The position numbers and the translations under genes were made by a program. A DNA stretch of 64,000 bases. Source: Emydura subglobosa. Taxonomy: Eukaryota > Chordata > Testudines > Chelidae. Shown here piece by piece: positions 47,101 to 58,410 of this stretch. Under the pieces are notes generated by a model. That model was not told where the DNA came from and did no database searches. It worked only from the letters and a program-made list of their open reading frames with translations. The DNA is taken from positions 65,671,075 to 65,735,074 of the forward strand of contig ML679961.1 in NCBI GenBank assembly GCA_007922225.1. Direction: 5' to 3'. How positions within the stretch are numbered: the first letter of the stretch is position 1; each line of letters begins with the position of its first letter.

Positions 47101-50100
47101 TCCTCCGACCAGTAAAACACAGCTAAAAGTTGTAATGGAGATAGGACCTAACTATGTCCTAGGAACTAGGTTAGAACCCCTCTGGGACAGCCCAGAGCTT
47201 TAACATAGAATCATAGGGTTAGAAGGGACTTCCAGGGTCATCTAGTCTAACCCCCTGCCAAGATGCAGGATTTGTTGTGTCTATGACATGGTTATATGTC
47301 CTGCCTGCACTTCAACTTTTAACCTGGCTGGAAGCAGATACCCTGACTCAGTAATAGTTTTATTGTAGGTGAGGCTTATAGCTTCAGCACTGCACTTTGG
47401 TGGACTCCTGGAAACACTTGCAGAACTTAGAATACAGGAGGGGAGAGTATTTCATAATACACAGGCGCTTATATAAGACAAAGCCCTGAATATTGGGACA
47501 TCTAGTCACTCTATTCCTACCCAAAGTCACCTAGGTCCAGGATTGGCCCATTCAAACCTGGGCCACTGTGGTGAGACTACCAATGTGGGAGTCTGGCAGG
47601 ATTAAAAGTGGTGCTGGTTTTGTGCAATGGACACCTGGCCCACAAGGAGCTGGACAGAGACACTTCAGACATATTTCACACAAGCCAAAGAACAGTCTTG
47701 AGCAGGCAGTCCCCACTGGTCGCTACCTAGCTGGGCTGGATTTAAGCCAGTAACTCACAGATGAAAGAATGTTTGTCTGACAAGTAATCCCCTGATTTAC
47801 CCACTTATTGCTCACAGATTTATTTATAAAACTTTGGGTAGCCCACCTGCCTTTCTGTTCTGCCTCCCCAAGCTGCCTCCCATGTTTCTGTCGTCCTTTC
47901 CCCTTTGCAGGTGCCAGGGTGATCATGGCCTGCAGAGACATGGCGAAGGGGGAAGCAGCAGCCAGCGAGATCCGAGCCGAGACAGGGAACCAAGAAGTAA
48001 TTGTGAAGAAACTGGATCTGGCTGATACCAAGTCTATCCGAGCATTTGTGGAGAACTTCCTAGCAGGTACAACCCCTAGATGCTGCCTCACTTACTGTTA
48101 GATGAGGGTATATGGTTAACATCAGCTCTGATCAAAGAGGCAGCTCTCTACTCTTTAGTTCTAAAGAGTGAATGTGGTCTAGCAGACAGGACATGAGCCT
48201 GGGAGTTGCAACAGTGGGGTTCTATTCAAAGTTCTGTTGACGTGCTGTGTGACTTTGGACAAATCATGGCTTAACCACCTTGGTAAAGCACTTTGAGAGC
48301 TGAATAGAAAGGTGCTATATAAGTGCTAGGTATTATTATTAAAGTGACTCTGAAAATGCCTCCTTACTCACTGTATGAGTCCCACTTACTTTAACTGGAG
48401 CTGTTCTCTGTGATGGCCTGGGTAAACGCCTCCCTGGAGCAGGGCAGCAAAGTAGTAATAGTCTGTCCTGGAAACATGGGCTGGAGTCAATTCCACCCCA
48501 CAACACTGCCAGCAATGTCAACCCAGGAGGGAGGGCATGCTGGTGCCAATGGACTTAGGCAAACACGCCTCTGCTTGGAAAGATGCTGTTTGGTTCCATG
48601 ATAAGAAATCACCAGAGGCTAGGTTGGGGAGGTATCTTTTTATATTTTGGAAAGGAGGGACAGCTGCAGCTCAATCTGCCCGAGTTCTCTGGCTGATCTA
48701 TGCCATGCTGGTGCTGGGCAGTTGTTGAGGGATCCCTGTTTAATTCTTCATCCCAGCCGTTGTTCCTTGCAGAGGAGAAGGAGCTACATATCCTCATTAA
48801 CAATGCAGGTGTGATGCTGAGCCTTTACTCCAAGACGGCTGATGGCTTTGAGATGCATCTAGGAGTCAATCACCTTGGTAAGGATCTGAGGGTCAGATGT
48901 GGCATGCAGAGCTGGCTGTGACTGTTTTATAAATGTTTGTGGCAAAAATCCCAGGCTGAGACTTTGCATCTAGGACACTGCCGCCTCCTCCCCTGCAACT
49001 CCTAATAATGAGGGGAAATAATTGAAGATCAGAGTCTTTTAAGCCTCAGTCGAGACCTAGGCTGTTTTGGGTGGGTCCTAAATTTCTTGAGGAGCAGTGC
49101 AGACTGTAAAGTGTGAAGTGGCTGGGATGAAAATCAGCACCTCCAAATCGGAGGTCATTGTTCTTTCTCTCCAGATGAAGGGGGAGCAGCTGCCCTCAGT
49201 GGAAGAGTTTAAGTATCTAGAGGTCTTGTTCAAGTGATGGTAAGCGGGAGTGTGAGATTGACCAGCGGATGAGTGCGGCAGTGACACTGATGCGGGCACT
49301 GTATCGATCCGTGGTGGTGAAGTGGGAGCTAAGTTTTCAGATGAGGCTCTCGGTTTACAGGTCAATCTATGTCCCCAACCTCACCTATGCCAATGAACTT
49401 TGGGTGATGACCGAAAGGACAAGATCGCGGGTACAAGCAGCGGAAATGTGGTTTCTCCAAAATAGGGTGAGGGACTCAACTATTCGGGAGAGCCTCGGAG
49501 TAGAGCTGCTACTCGTCCAGGTTGAGAGGAGTCAGCTGAGATGGTTTGGGCACCTGATAAGGATGCCCCCTGGCAGGCTTCCTTTGGAACTATGCTATGT
49601 ATATCCCACTGGGAGGAGGCCCCGAGGCTGACCCAGGACACACTGGAGGGATTATATCTCCTGACTGTCATGGGAATTCCCCAAGAGGAGCTGGAACCTG
49701 TTATGGAGAAAAGGGAGGTCTGGTCCTCCTTAGTCTCCATGCTGCTGCCACGACCCTCTCCAGGAAAAGTGGTATAAAGAAAAAGCAGCAGCAGCAGTGC
49801 AGGGGAAGCTTGCCCTGTCAGTGCCCAGGGGGTGCCTATTCTGGGGTTACATAACAGACAGATGGGACTGCCCTCTCCTGCACCTTTCACCAGTTCCAGC
49901 TGTTTGAGGACCCAAAAGTAGAGGCCACTTTTGGGCCCTGACCTCTTTGTGCCTCACTTCTTCCATCTGTGAAATGGGGATAATAGTGAGCTGCCTCAGT
50001 ACCTGGTCGGAAGTGCTTTTTAATCCTAGGATGGAAAGCACAACAAAAAGGCAAGGTAAAACAAATCCCCTCTCTCCCTAGGTCACTTCCTCTTGACCTT

Positions 50101-53100
50101 CCTGCTGCTGGGCTGCCTGAAGCAGTCGGCCCCAGCCCGCATAGTGAATGTGTCCTCGCTGGCTCATTACGGAGGCAGGATCCGCTTTCATGACCTTCAG
50201 GGGGAGAAGTGCTACAATTGGGGCTTTGCATATTGTCACAGTAAATTGGCCAATATACTCTTCACCCGGGAGCTGGCTAGACGCCTGCAAGGTGAGTTAG
50301 AGAGAAGTGGATTGTATTCTAGCTCTGGCATACTCAGGTCCTCCGGGCTCTGGTGGGTGGGGTTCAAGAAAGTGCTGGAAAGTGGCTGTTCTTAGATCCT
50401 GTACAGAAATTAAGACATTCAAAGTGGGGGTAAGGAAGCAGTGTTACTTGGGTCCCGGGCAGGTGCTCAGGGTGGGTGGGAGCAGATTCAGTCAATCCAG
50501 ATAGGTTAGTCTAAAGCAGTGGCTATACCCCTACCCTCAGGAGTAGGATGAGGGAGTGAGCCGGCTGTACTCAGAGGAATGCATTTAATTGTTTTCAACG
50601 CTTGTCAGAAAGCAAATCTGCAAACCAATGAGCTGCATCTGCACTGACAAAGCAGCAATTGTGCATCATAGAATGCTACTGAAAAGGTTTTGAATGCTGC
50701 TGTGCTCCGCCTAGGAATCAAAGTCCACAGTGGAACAGCCGAGGTTTGCTCAGCTCTCTTGAGACTCAGTCTGAAAAACAGAGATAAGGTCTCTTGTCTA
50801 GAGTCAGGAGGGGTTTGTGCTTTACAAAGCAGTGTGCAGCAAGCCTCAAATGTTTTTGCCAGGCTGCTTTGTAAAAGACCTAACCAACAAAATGGTGCAG
50901 TGTTTGTAATTGGGGTGAGATGTTGTATGGCCTTCCAATAAGCATGTGTAAGTGGTAATATATAGTGTAATATATTTGCCCCAATATATCTGCATCTGGA
51001 CCTTTGTTTCTTTAACATTGTAGATACTTGGGTAAAACAGGAAGATTGCTAATGCCTTCCTTCTAAGGAGGCTCTAGTGCTTGTAGGCAGGGTCTAATTT
51101 GATACATGCTCCTTGTCCCTCTTGCTGCAGGCACTGGAGTCACTGCAAACTCACTGCATCCTGGTGCTGTCTATTCTGAATTGGTTCGGCACTCGATTCT
51201 AATGACCCTGATGTGGAAGACATTCTCTTTCTTCTTGAAGACTCCCCGAGAAGGAGCTCAGACCACTGTGTACTGTGCAGTGGCTGAGGAGCTGGAGTCT
51301 GTGACGGGGCAGTATTTCAGGTGGGTGAAGGTCCTTGATCTGGTGTGGTAGGGCAGAGGGATGCAACCCCGATGTCTCTAGGAGTATGGGGATAAGAGGG
51401 GTGAGCAAGGTAAGGCTATAATCTATGGCTGAGAGGGGACTGTACAGAATCTTACACAGATCTGAAGGAAAAAGTGCTAGAAATATGTTTACAGCTTGTG
51501 TCAGTTACAAGAATCTGAACACATCAGATTAGAAAGGGGTTGCTCATGGAAAGGGACACCAAGATAAGTCATAGTTCCAAGGAATTCTTTACCTGTATAA
51601 TGCTTTAGTTTATACCCAGTCCTATAGTCTTTGAATGGGCTTAAGCTTAAAGCACAAGATGGGCTGTCACAGATTCTGGGTTCTATTCCTGCTCTGCCAC
51701 CGACTTGAGAAGTTGGGGAAGTCACTTAACTTCTCTGGCCCAAATCAGCCCTGCTGTATCTTCACTGAATTTGGTCGAGTCATGCTAGAGATGACTTTGG
51801 TCCTCTTTGCAGTTTTCCCCCATCTGTAAAAGGATGATAGAACCTCCATCTCACTGGGATTGGGACACTTGGTTCAGTGATGTTTGTAAAGTGCTTGGAG
51901 GTCCTGAGACTGAAGGCATGAGACATGATTACGTATTAATAAGGCAGTAGCAAATGTAGGTGCTGTGCAAGCGAAGCTCAAGATTTTCAAAACTCTCCCT
52001 CAAGTTAGACACCTCCATAAGTGGCCGGATTCTCCAAAACATGACACATCCAGGAGCTGCACCTATCGCAGGAAGCTTCAGGAAGGGAGATCCCTGCACA
52101 TCTGTGCATGCAATGCAGTTCATTCTGCAAAATAGGTTCTGTGGTTCTTCTTTCATTCAGTCCATTTCCATTTTGCTACTGATCTCAGTTGACCTATCTT
52201 GTGACCTGCAATAACCCTTTTCTCACCTCTTTCAAAAAACACAGCTCAGGATGGATTAACCAAGTGATGATCACATGTTAATCTTGAATAGCTACATTCA
52301 GTGCTGCCTTTCTGCTCCCAACTGGGCCTTGATCACTTCACTGTGACCACCTCACATTTTGGAAATTTGACATGGAAATTGCCCTTTGATTTTAGCATGA
52401 ATGCAGCTTACATGAGATAAAACTCACTCCTTCATATCAGAGACTAGAAACTCAATCTTCTCTCTTGTGACTGAATCACAGGATTATTTATGTCTGATCT
52501 TCAAGTACAGAGTTTGTACCATCCTAATCTGATTTGGCTACAGAAATAGGTCCTCTAATCCTTTCTCACGTGCTTGCATCTTCCAGTAGACAAAAACAGC
52601 CTTTGTGACTCTCCTCTCTCCCGTGTGCTGGAACATGTGAACTCTTAAGTGGATTTCAGGTTCGTAAAAGAAGCAAGCATGAACTCAATGGAGACATGGT
52701 TAGCAAAAGAGGAGCTTGAGTGTGTGTGCCCAGATTTACATTGGCTGTCTCTAGAATAGAACAGTGTCCAAATCCTGTCACTTAATTGAATGTAAATTGT
52801 GGTAATCACTAATACTTCTTTAAAATGTCCTTTATATAAATAGGAAGAGATGAAGAAGAAAGCATACATAGCAGAAGCTGATGTTCTTTAGCGAAACAGA
52901 CGGAGAAAGAGATACAGCTGGAGACTGCCACAGCTCTTCTTAGGCACGTTTTGTGCATCTCCTGTTTGTTTAAATTAGTGGGTACGTCTCTGTGCCATAA
53001 AAGAGCTGTGGAACTCACGTGCTGGTCCGTCTCTGGCTGCAGTTCTGACCTGCCTGCCCTGATCCATAGCCCTAGGCTGCCTTTCCTGTTAGCAATCTCC

Positions 53101-54964
53101 AAATAATATACTGCTATCCACTCCTTGTCAGTGGAGAGCTTGAAAATTTTTTTTTAAACACTGCTTTGTAATTGTCTTGTTTTAGTCTGATTAAATGAAT
53201 TTTTGTTTTACAGACACTTAAGGCAGTAGTAAAACTTACTGCATTTTTCCTTTAATCAAGCATATGAAGGCTGGGGCCATGCATGCCTCAGTTCACCCCA
53301 CCCTGGGCCAATCCAGCTGAGTAGCATTTCCTAAATTCCAAAGCACAACTCATCTTGCTCAGTCAGTCATCCTGAGCAGGTTCTAGAATATTTGGAAATC
53401 CTGAACAGTTGAATTTTCCTTCCTTTACTACACCTTCAATTTATTACTTTACAGTATCTACAAAATCTGATATCAGACCTGACTGAAAAAAAGGGAGGTG
53501 GGATTGAGGGTGGATAGATGGGTGGAGCAGGGGGACAGCTTTAAGGTGACTGCAGCTAATCATCAAAGGCATGTGTGTAGCGTGGGAGAGATGATAATTT
53601 TTAAAATAAAGGACTGTCTTTGACACTCTCTCTGGGTGTCAGTGGAGAAGCTGGTCTTTGGAAGGATGTTGGCGTGTATAAAATATGGAACTATCTTTTT
53701 TTAATGAAATCTCTTTATAAACATAGAATGATTGTAATAAGTGAACTCCTGCCATTAAGTGGGAATGCAGTTATGGTACAAGTAACCTCCACCGTTAAGT
53801 TATGGCCCTCTGACTCAAAGTGCCTTCAAGCCACTGGCTCTTCAGCAGAGAAAAATGAGGGGGATTTGATATCAGCCTTTAACTACCTGAAAGGGGGTTC
53901 CAGGGAGGATGGAGCTAGACTGTTCTGAATGGCAGTTGATGACAGAACTAGAAGCAATGGTCTCAAGGTGCGGGGGGGGGGGGGGACGACTAGGTAGGAA
54001 AAACTTTTTCACTAGAATGGGTTATTGAGAGAGGTGGAGGAATCTCCATCCTTAAGAGGTTTTTTTTTTAAAGGTGCTGCTTGACAAAGCCCTGCCTGGG
54101 AATATTTTGTTGTGGTTGGGCCTGCTTTGAGCAGGGGGTTGGACTAGATGACCTCCTGAGGTCCCTGCCAACCCTAATCTTCTGATTCTATGAACATGCT
54201 GAAGACTTTTGTTTAATTTGTTTATTGCAGTTGACAGCTATCAGGGGAGATCTTTTCTCCAAGCTCTGCTATTGCTGCAGCTTATTCCCCATCTGTGTCT
54301 CTATCTGGGGGGATGTCATCACTCCCCTTTCTTATGATCACCTGCCTGTGAGGCAGTCACACTGCTGATTTATATGGCCCACCGACGTACGAGATGCTTT
54401 ACAAACATACAAAATGACAGGTCAGGCTCTCAGCTTTCCTTAGAGCGTGTTATTTTTATAGTCATGTCCCAAAAGGCTTCAGTGAACTACAGCATTTGGG
54501 CTATTGCTGTAACCTTTACATAAACTATACACAAGCAGGCACAGCTTGGAACTACAAGGGTTAGGGTTCCCTCCTATACCAGCTCTCCTTTCCACCACCA
54601 TGCCCCCTACCCTGAAGCCTGCTTCTGGCCCAGCTGCAACAGTATGGTGGCCTGTCTGCCAGCTGCCTCCTCTCCCCCTCCAATCCCCACACTGCACAGT
54701 GCTACTAGTTCTCCTCCCACGCTCTTATTTTTAAATCCTGCTTCAAGGAGTTAAGCTGCTGGAAATCAGCAGCAGCTGGCCTGTCCATTTGTTTTTACAG
54801 GACCTTTTAGCTGTGCTAATGCAGACCAGGCACCTGATGAAAATCTCTTCTCCTTCTGCAGTGACTGCCAGCCAGCCAGTGTTTCCCCTCAAGGCCGGAA
54901 TGATGAGCTGGCAAAGAAGCTTTGGAACATCAGTTGTGAGCTGCTGGGCATTCAGTGGGAGTGA
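44116..54964 (+). CDS. RDH12: Retinol dehydrogenase 12-like short-chain dehydrogenase, complete
   Basis: RDH11/RDH12-type enzymes are NADP(H)-dependent membrane short-chain dehydrogenases that reduce retinal to retinol; RDH12 acts in photoreceptor inner segments. Seven coding exons (44116-44195, 46822-46940, 47911-48066, 48773-48877, 50082-50291, 51131-51320, 54862-54964) join in frame to 320 residues (human RDH12 316). There is an N-terminal hydrophobic anchor (about 8-25), the TGANTGIG cofactor loop (49-56), ACRD (73-76), NNAG (128-131), the catalytic Ser (178/179) and YCHSK (204-208). The tail [12 protein letters not shown] is closer to RDH12 than RDH11. Plus-strand position next to minus-strand ZFYVE26 also fits RDH12. 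An in-frame open stretch continues upstream of 44116, but this ATG gives the family N-terminus. Intron 2 is GC-AG. Confidence 0.85.
44495..44660 (+). mobile_element. MIR-type SINE
   Basis: 'tgcctcagtttccccatcta' and 'taaaatagagctaatagcta', followed by 'cttgaaaggcataaaagtgc', is the standard MIR 3' half. Confidence 0.75.
45480..46410 (+). other. GC-rich block of unknown origin with a short open frame
   Basis: This block is markedly GC-richer than the rest of the intron. An 84-codon frame (45967-46221) starts [16 protein letters not shown], resembling a signal peptide. It is preceded by a pyrimidine-tract acceptor (ttctcctacag ending at 45961) and followed by AATAAA at 46402-46407. I recognise no protein family. 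It could be an unclassified repeat, a retrocopy or an alternative terminal exon. Confidence 0.35.
46822..46940 (+). CDS. RDH12: RDH12 exon 2 (cofactor-binding TGANTGIG), GC donor
   Basis: Acceptor ctcgtctag. It encodes [36 protein letters not shown] and AQR plus one base of Gly. The exon must end at 46940 to join exon 3 in frame, which makes the donor GCAAGT after AGAG. Confidence 0.9.
47206..47285 (-). mobile_element. CR1 LINE 3' end, antisense
   Basis: 'catagaatcatagggttaga' then 'gtcatctagtctaacccc' and 'gccaagatgcagga' is the reverse complement of the CR1 3' terminus. Confidence 0.8.
47436..47512. mobile_element. Partial MITE (same family as 41875-41985)
   Basis: 'aggcgcttatataagacaaa' and 'aatattgggacatctagtca' match the right half of the MITE upstream of RDH12. 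Confidence 0.5.
47911..48066 (+). CDS. RDH12: RDH12 exon 3
   Basis: Acceptor tttgcag; donor gtacaa. It encodes [20 protein letters not shown], then [19 protein letters not shown] and NFLA. Confidence 0.94.
48067..48772 (+). other. RDH12 intron 3
   Basis: Contains a MIR element at 48175-48345; otherwise nothing recognised. Confidence 0.8.
48175..48345 (+). mobile_element. MIR-type SINE
   Basis: 'cagacaggacatgagcctgg', 'ctgtgtgactttggacaaat' and 'aggtgctatataagtgctag' then 'tattattatt' give the complete MIR layout. Confidence 0.75.
48773..48877 (+). CDS. RDH12: RDH12 exon 4 (NNAG motif)
   Basis: Acceptor ccttgcag; donor gtaagg. It encodes [19 protein letters not shown] and [15 protein letters not shown]. 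Confidence 0.95.
49080..49780 (+). mobile_element. Non-LTR retrotransposon (LINE) fragment, C-terminal reverse transcriptase
   Basis: The plus strand encodes the end of a LINE ORF2: VEEFKYLE near 49200-49223 (thumb region), then a 120-codon open piece from 49269 with [36 protein letters not shown] (35-54), [20 protein letters not shown] (85-104) and [10 protein letters not shown] stop separates the first part, and the 3' part (to 49780, '[18 protein letters not shown]') is in another frame. This wording is familiar from LINEs abundant in fish; the clade is not decided here. It is a dead 5'-truncated copy. Confidence 0.75.
49940..50035 (+). mobile_element. MIR 3' half
   Basis: 'tgcctcacttcttccatctg' then 'tgaaatggggataatagtga' and 'cggaagtgctttttaat' match MIR. 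Confidence 0.65.
50082..50291 (+). CDS. RDH12: RDH12 exon 5 (catalytic Ser, Tyr, Lys)
   Basis: Acceptor tctccctag; donor gtgagt. It encodes [38 protein letters not shown] and [19 protein letters not shown]. It holds the whole catalytic triad. Confidence 0.96.
50292..51130 (+). other. RDH12 intron 5
   Basis: No exon or dispersed repeat recognised. Open frames at 50605-51018 are short and unsupported. Confidence 0.75.
51131..51320 (+). CDS. RDH12: RDH12 exon 6
   Basis: Acceptor cttgctgcag; donor gtgggt. It encodes [38 protein letters not shown] and [18 protein letters not shown]. The HPG(A/V)V motif follows the usual substrate loop. Confidence 0.95.
51660..51925 (+). mobile_element. MIR-type SINE with internal extra sequence
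   Basis: 'ggttctattcctgctctgcc', 'gaagtcacttaacttctctg' and, after about 80 foreign bases, 'cccccatctgtaaaaggatg' and 'gtgatgtttgtaaagtgctt'. The order is right for MIR, with an insertion in the middle. Confidence 0.7.
53855..54196 (+). mobile_element. CR1 LINE 3' end
   Basis: 'gaaaaactttttcactagaa', 'gaggtggaggaatctccatc' and 'ggttggactagatgacctcc', then 'ctaatcttctgattctatga', give about 340 bases of CR1 3' region. A run of 14 G (53972-53985) interrupts it. Confidence 0.85.
54862..54964 (+). CDS. RDH12: RDH12 exon 7 (C-terminus and stop)
   Basis: Acceptor ccttctgcag. With two bases from exon 6 it encodes [19 protein letters not shown], then [15 protein letters not shown] and TGA at 54962-54964. 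Confidence 0.94.
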
Positions 54965-55630
54965 ATGGTGGAAACCCTTGCGCTATAGCTACATGGGCCT
55001 GGATTTGATGTTCCAAATAAGCTCTTCGCTTGAGAAGAGGAACATGCACAAATGTGAATGCAGCCCAGTGCCTGCCACTTGCAACTGCTCCACCAGTAAT
55101 TTATAGACAACTGCTCTTGAATTTGTGATATTTTACATTTTAAAAGAAAAGTGAGACTAGATTCCCACTCATCGCTTTTGCCTAGCTGGAGGCTCAAGAC
55201 ACAAGGGCAGTGATTTGGGGCTCATCTTTTCCCCTCCCACCCTTCCATTAACATTCCAAAGCCACTGTCACCCTACGTTCTGCCCCTGATTCCCCACTAA
55301 CAGCGGAGGCTTTAGGCTAGGTAGGTTTCTGTTATAAAGCAATTTAGAAATTTTGCATTATGCTTGGGGGAAGGGTCTTTGTGCAGCAGTAACAACCAGA
55401 CTAGTTGATGAGGGTTTCCTTCAGTGTGTATGGTCCATTGAGTGACTTGGTTCAGCTCTACTGCTTGGGCGCAGATCCTAAAGCTGCAGCAGCCCCCACC
55501 TCAAAGCACCAAGTCAGAGCTGATTGAGACCCCTTTTGACCCTAGAAATTGTTATTTATTTGTATTTCAATAGCCCTCCCGGCCCCAACTAGGCTTGAGG
55601 GCCTGTTTGGGCAAGGCACTGTGTAAACCG

Positions 55631-55636
55631 AATAAA
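55631..55636 (+). promoter_or_regulatory. RDH12: Candidate RDH12 poly(A) signal AATAAA
   Basis: First canonical AATAAA after the RDH12 stop on this strand, giving a 3' UTR of about 0.7 kb. Confidence 0.55.
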
Positions 55637-55639
55637 AGA

Positions 55640-56050
55640 GGATACGTGTACTAAGTGAGCCATGCTCTTAAACATAGTCGTTCTTGAGGAGGTGGCAGGG
55701 CTACATGCAGTAGCTTCATGTGTACAATGTAGGGGTGAAATTAAATGCAGTATAGGCTGAGTAGCAGAAAACACTTCTGCTAGAGAAATTGATTAGGTTG
55801 TGGAACAAATCTCCCACCTAGTTTAGATATTTAAAGCTAGTCTCAGTTAAGAAGAGAGTGTACAGAACAATTCTACACTGGTTCCCTGGCTTAGAGCTCC
55901 CCTGTTGGGAAACAATTCTACAGTAGCTCCTTCCTAGGTGTTTAGCTGGAACCACAGACTTGTCTCTCACACACACACAAAGCTGAAGAGGCCACCCACC
56001 ACTGCTAGAGATAAAGAACAGAACAATACACAAAAGGAGGACAGGGGCAA
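55640..56050. other. Gap between the convergent RDH12 and ZFYVE26 3' ends
   Basis: About 0.4 kb between the two candidate poly(A) signals. Nothing else recognised. Confidence 0.5.
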
Positions 56051-56070
56051 GTGACCTTTGCTGATAATAC

Positions 56071-56076
56071 TTTATT
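56071..56076 (-). promoter_or_regulatory. ZFYVE26: Candidate ZFYVE26 poly(A) signal AATAAA
   Basis: TTTATT on the plus strand. If used, the ZFYVE26 3' UTR would run 58410 to about 56050, roughly 2.3 kb. Other minus-strand signals may be used instead. Confidence 0.4.
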
Positions 56077-58119
56077 CTTCATTGTTCATCATAAACAGAT
56101 TCTAATTGTTAACAGACAAATGCCTCTTTCAACTACTCGTGTTCAATCCATTTTTATGTGTAGGATTTTTAAGCCCCTCACTAATTGCAGTACTAGTGAC
56201 AAGCTTTTTAGGGTCAGGGCCAAAATTCCAGTTTTAGTTCTGCTGGTAAGAAAAAGATCCTTAGAACTCTAAGTTAAAGATTACCAAAATTGCACTAAAC
56301 ACAGTATAAAGTGCATAAAGTACAGTGCAAAGAAGTCAAGCAGAAAGACAGGCACAAAAATGGCTGGGCTCCATTCTTTCCTTCTATGCTATTCAAGTTC
56401 CTCTCACAGGTGCATACAGAATGTTAGATACTGCAGCAGTGCACGCAGTACAGACCTCTTCACCCATATTTATTAGTAGATTTGGTATTGATCCAGTCTA
56501 TAAAAAGTGTCACTCCCAAAAAGATTAGCATAACCCCTAGTGTACACTGGAAGGCTAGTTCTATATGACAGACAATAAGAGCAGCTTATATTAGCCTTAC
56601 TAATAGATCTGAGGGGTGGGAGATTCTGAAAGCTAAGTGTAGTCATCCCTGCTTCTTAGCTCTGAGCTATTTCTAACCCCACATCCCATGAGCTAAGCAT
56701 CTCCAGCAGGGAAGAGGTATTTTTGCCAGTTGGACAGTGGTCATGAAACATTAAAATGAGATCAACCCAGTCCTTTTCATCTCATTGGAGGTCTGTGCTC
56801 TATCACAAAGACTCTGTTTGCTTGCTTAGCTTACCTTACCTTGTACAATGAAAGTATTAAAAAGTTATTACACTTCAGGAAACACTCTCTCGTGATTTCA
56901 TTTGGCTGCAAATGATCCAGCTGACTGTAATATCCTGGGAGCTGCTGAAAGGCAAATTGAGTTGCCCGCCTCTAAATGTTAGCAGCCAACATCCACCGCC
57001 ATACAAGCATTTTGTGAGCTGCCAAAGTTAGGGAACTTTTTTTAAGCACCCTTCATGTCTGCTTTTTCCTTTTGCTGCTGCCTGTTTCGTGTTACTTTTT
57101 CCTCTTTTCTGCTTAACAGCTGTAAAGAAGCAGTAGCCCAATCCAAATGCCCTGGAACAGAGTCACTTTACACTAGCGGCACCTGCTGTTAAGTGAAGTA
57201 GACCAGGAGAATGTGGCTTTTGGTCTGTTTCCAGTCACTACCAGGCACCTAGGAAAGAAATTTTGAGCAGGAGCAACTAATAAAGGACCATTATTGGAGC
57301 TAAAGAAGGCCTGCTGCCTGCCTGGCCCCAGTATAATTCAGACAGTCTGAGCCATTTGTTCACCCCAGGAACAGAGGGTGTGTGTGTGGTTTTTGTTTTG
57401 TAAAGTATACAAGAATTCAGTCCACAACATTTCACTTTGTCAGAAGGGGAAAGATTGCTTTGGTAAGGATACTCATTGCATGATTCAGCAGTCTATTTCA
57501 CTACACCAACCCTTTTATAAAAAGAAGGTGCTTTCCCTACAGTGCAAGGGGATGTATAGGTCAGTTGGTTTCTGCTGACTACACTACAGAAAAGACATAA
57601 GAATCCTTGTGACTATTCAATGACAGTTATATCACAGCAATTTAATTCATGTAGTCGATTAAACTAGGGAAGAGATAAAACAATTCTCACAAACATGCTC
57701 ATCCTATTTTAAGGTTTTCCCTTTGTCTCCCCTTTGTAGCACATTCCCTTCCAATTACATCCATCCACCAAGAGCTCCAGCAGCAGACAAACACTTGCCA
57801 GTGATCTCAACATAGAGAGACCTGCCCTATACAACTAGCCATTGCCTTTCAAACCAACTAAAGAATTTGTGCACACTGTGCTAGTGTAAAAAGTTAGTAG
57901 TATAGATCATTGTTAAAAAGTCACCTCAAAAGTTCAGTCCCAAATCTATGTAAATGGAAACAAAACTCTCTCCAACCTTTGTAATGACGGATTCCCTATA
58001 AAATGGCTCTGGCTAATAGAAATCAAAGATTTATGTTTCAAGCTACACTGAGCTGAGCTGGGATGGGATTTGGTCATCAACTATACACAGGTTTACCGGG
58101 TTAAAACAAACCAATGGCC

Positions 58120-58144
58120 AAAAAAAAAAAAAAAAAAAAAAAAA
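58120..58144. repeat. A25 homopolymer
   Basis: 25 consecutive A on the plus strand (U-tract in the ZFYVE26 transcript). Confidence 0.95.
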
Positions 58145-58410
58145 GTTCAATGCCTCTTTGAAAACAGGAGAAGTACATTTCGCCATAATCCTTGTCCTGC
58201 TTGTTCAGGTTTAAAACACACAAAAAACACCCTGAGGTAGAGATTGTTGGTCATCAGAACACAGGATTGGCACTTGAATGAAGTAAATTCCTTCCCGTTG
58301 ACTACAGGCACTCTTTCAGCTCCTGCTTGCCACTTCACTCTCCCAGAGATTGCTGAGCTGCTCTTTCTGCCATGTGAAGTCTTCCCTTTATGGAGGCTGG
58401 TGCCTGGTAG

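Larger units (their letters stand above)
46941..47910 (+). other. RDH12 intron 2 (GC-AG)
   Basis: It starts gcaagt and ends ccctttgcag. It contains an antisense CR1 3' end (47206-47285) and part of a MITE (47436-47512). Confidence 0.8.
48878..50081 (+). other. RDH12 intron 4
   Basis: It contains a LINE reverse-transcriptase tail (49080-49780) and a MIR 3' half (49940-50035). Confidence 0.8.
51321..54861 (+). other. RDH12 intron 6
   Basis: Largest RDH12 intron (3.5 kb). It contains a MIR with inserted sequence (51660-51925) and a CR1 3' end (53855-54196). Bases 51930-53840 show nothing I can name. Confidence 0.75.
56050..58410 (-). other. ZFYVE26: Probable ZFYVE26 3' UTR
   Basis: A largely repeat-free stretch after the ZFYVE26 stop codon. 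Apart from a run of 25 A at 58120-58144 (T on the transcript strand) I see no repeat or exon, which fits a long 3' UTR. RNA evidence is needed to prove it. Confidence 0.45.
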
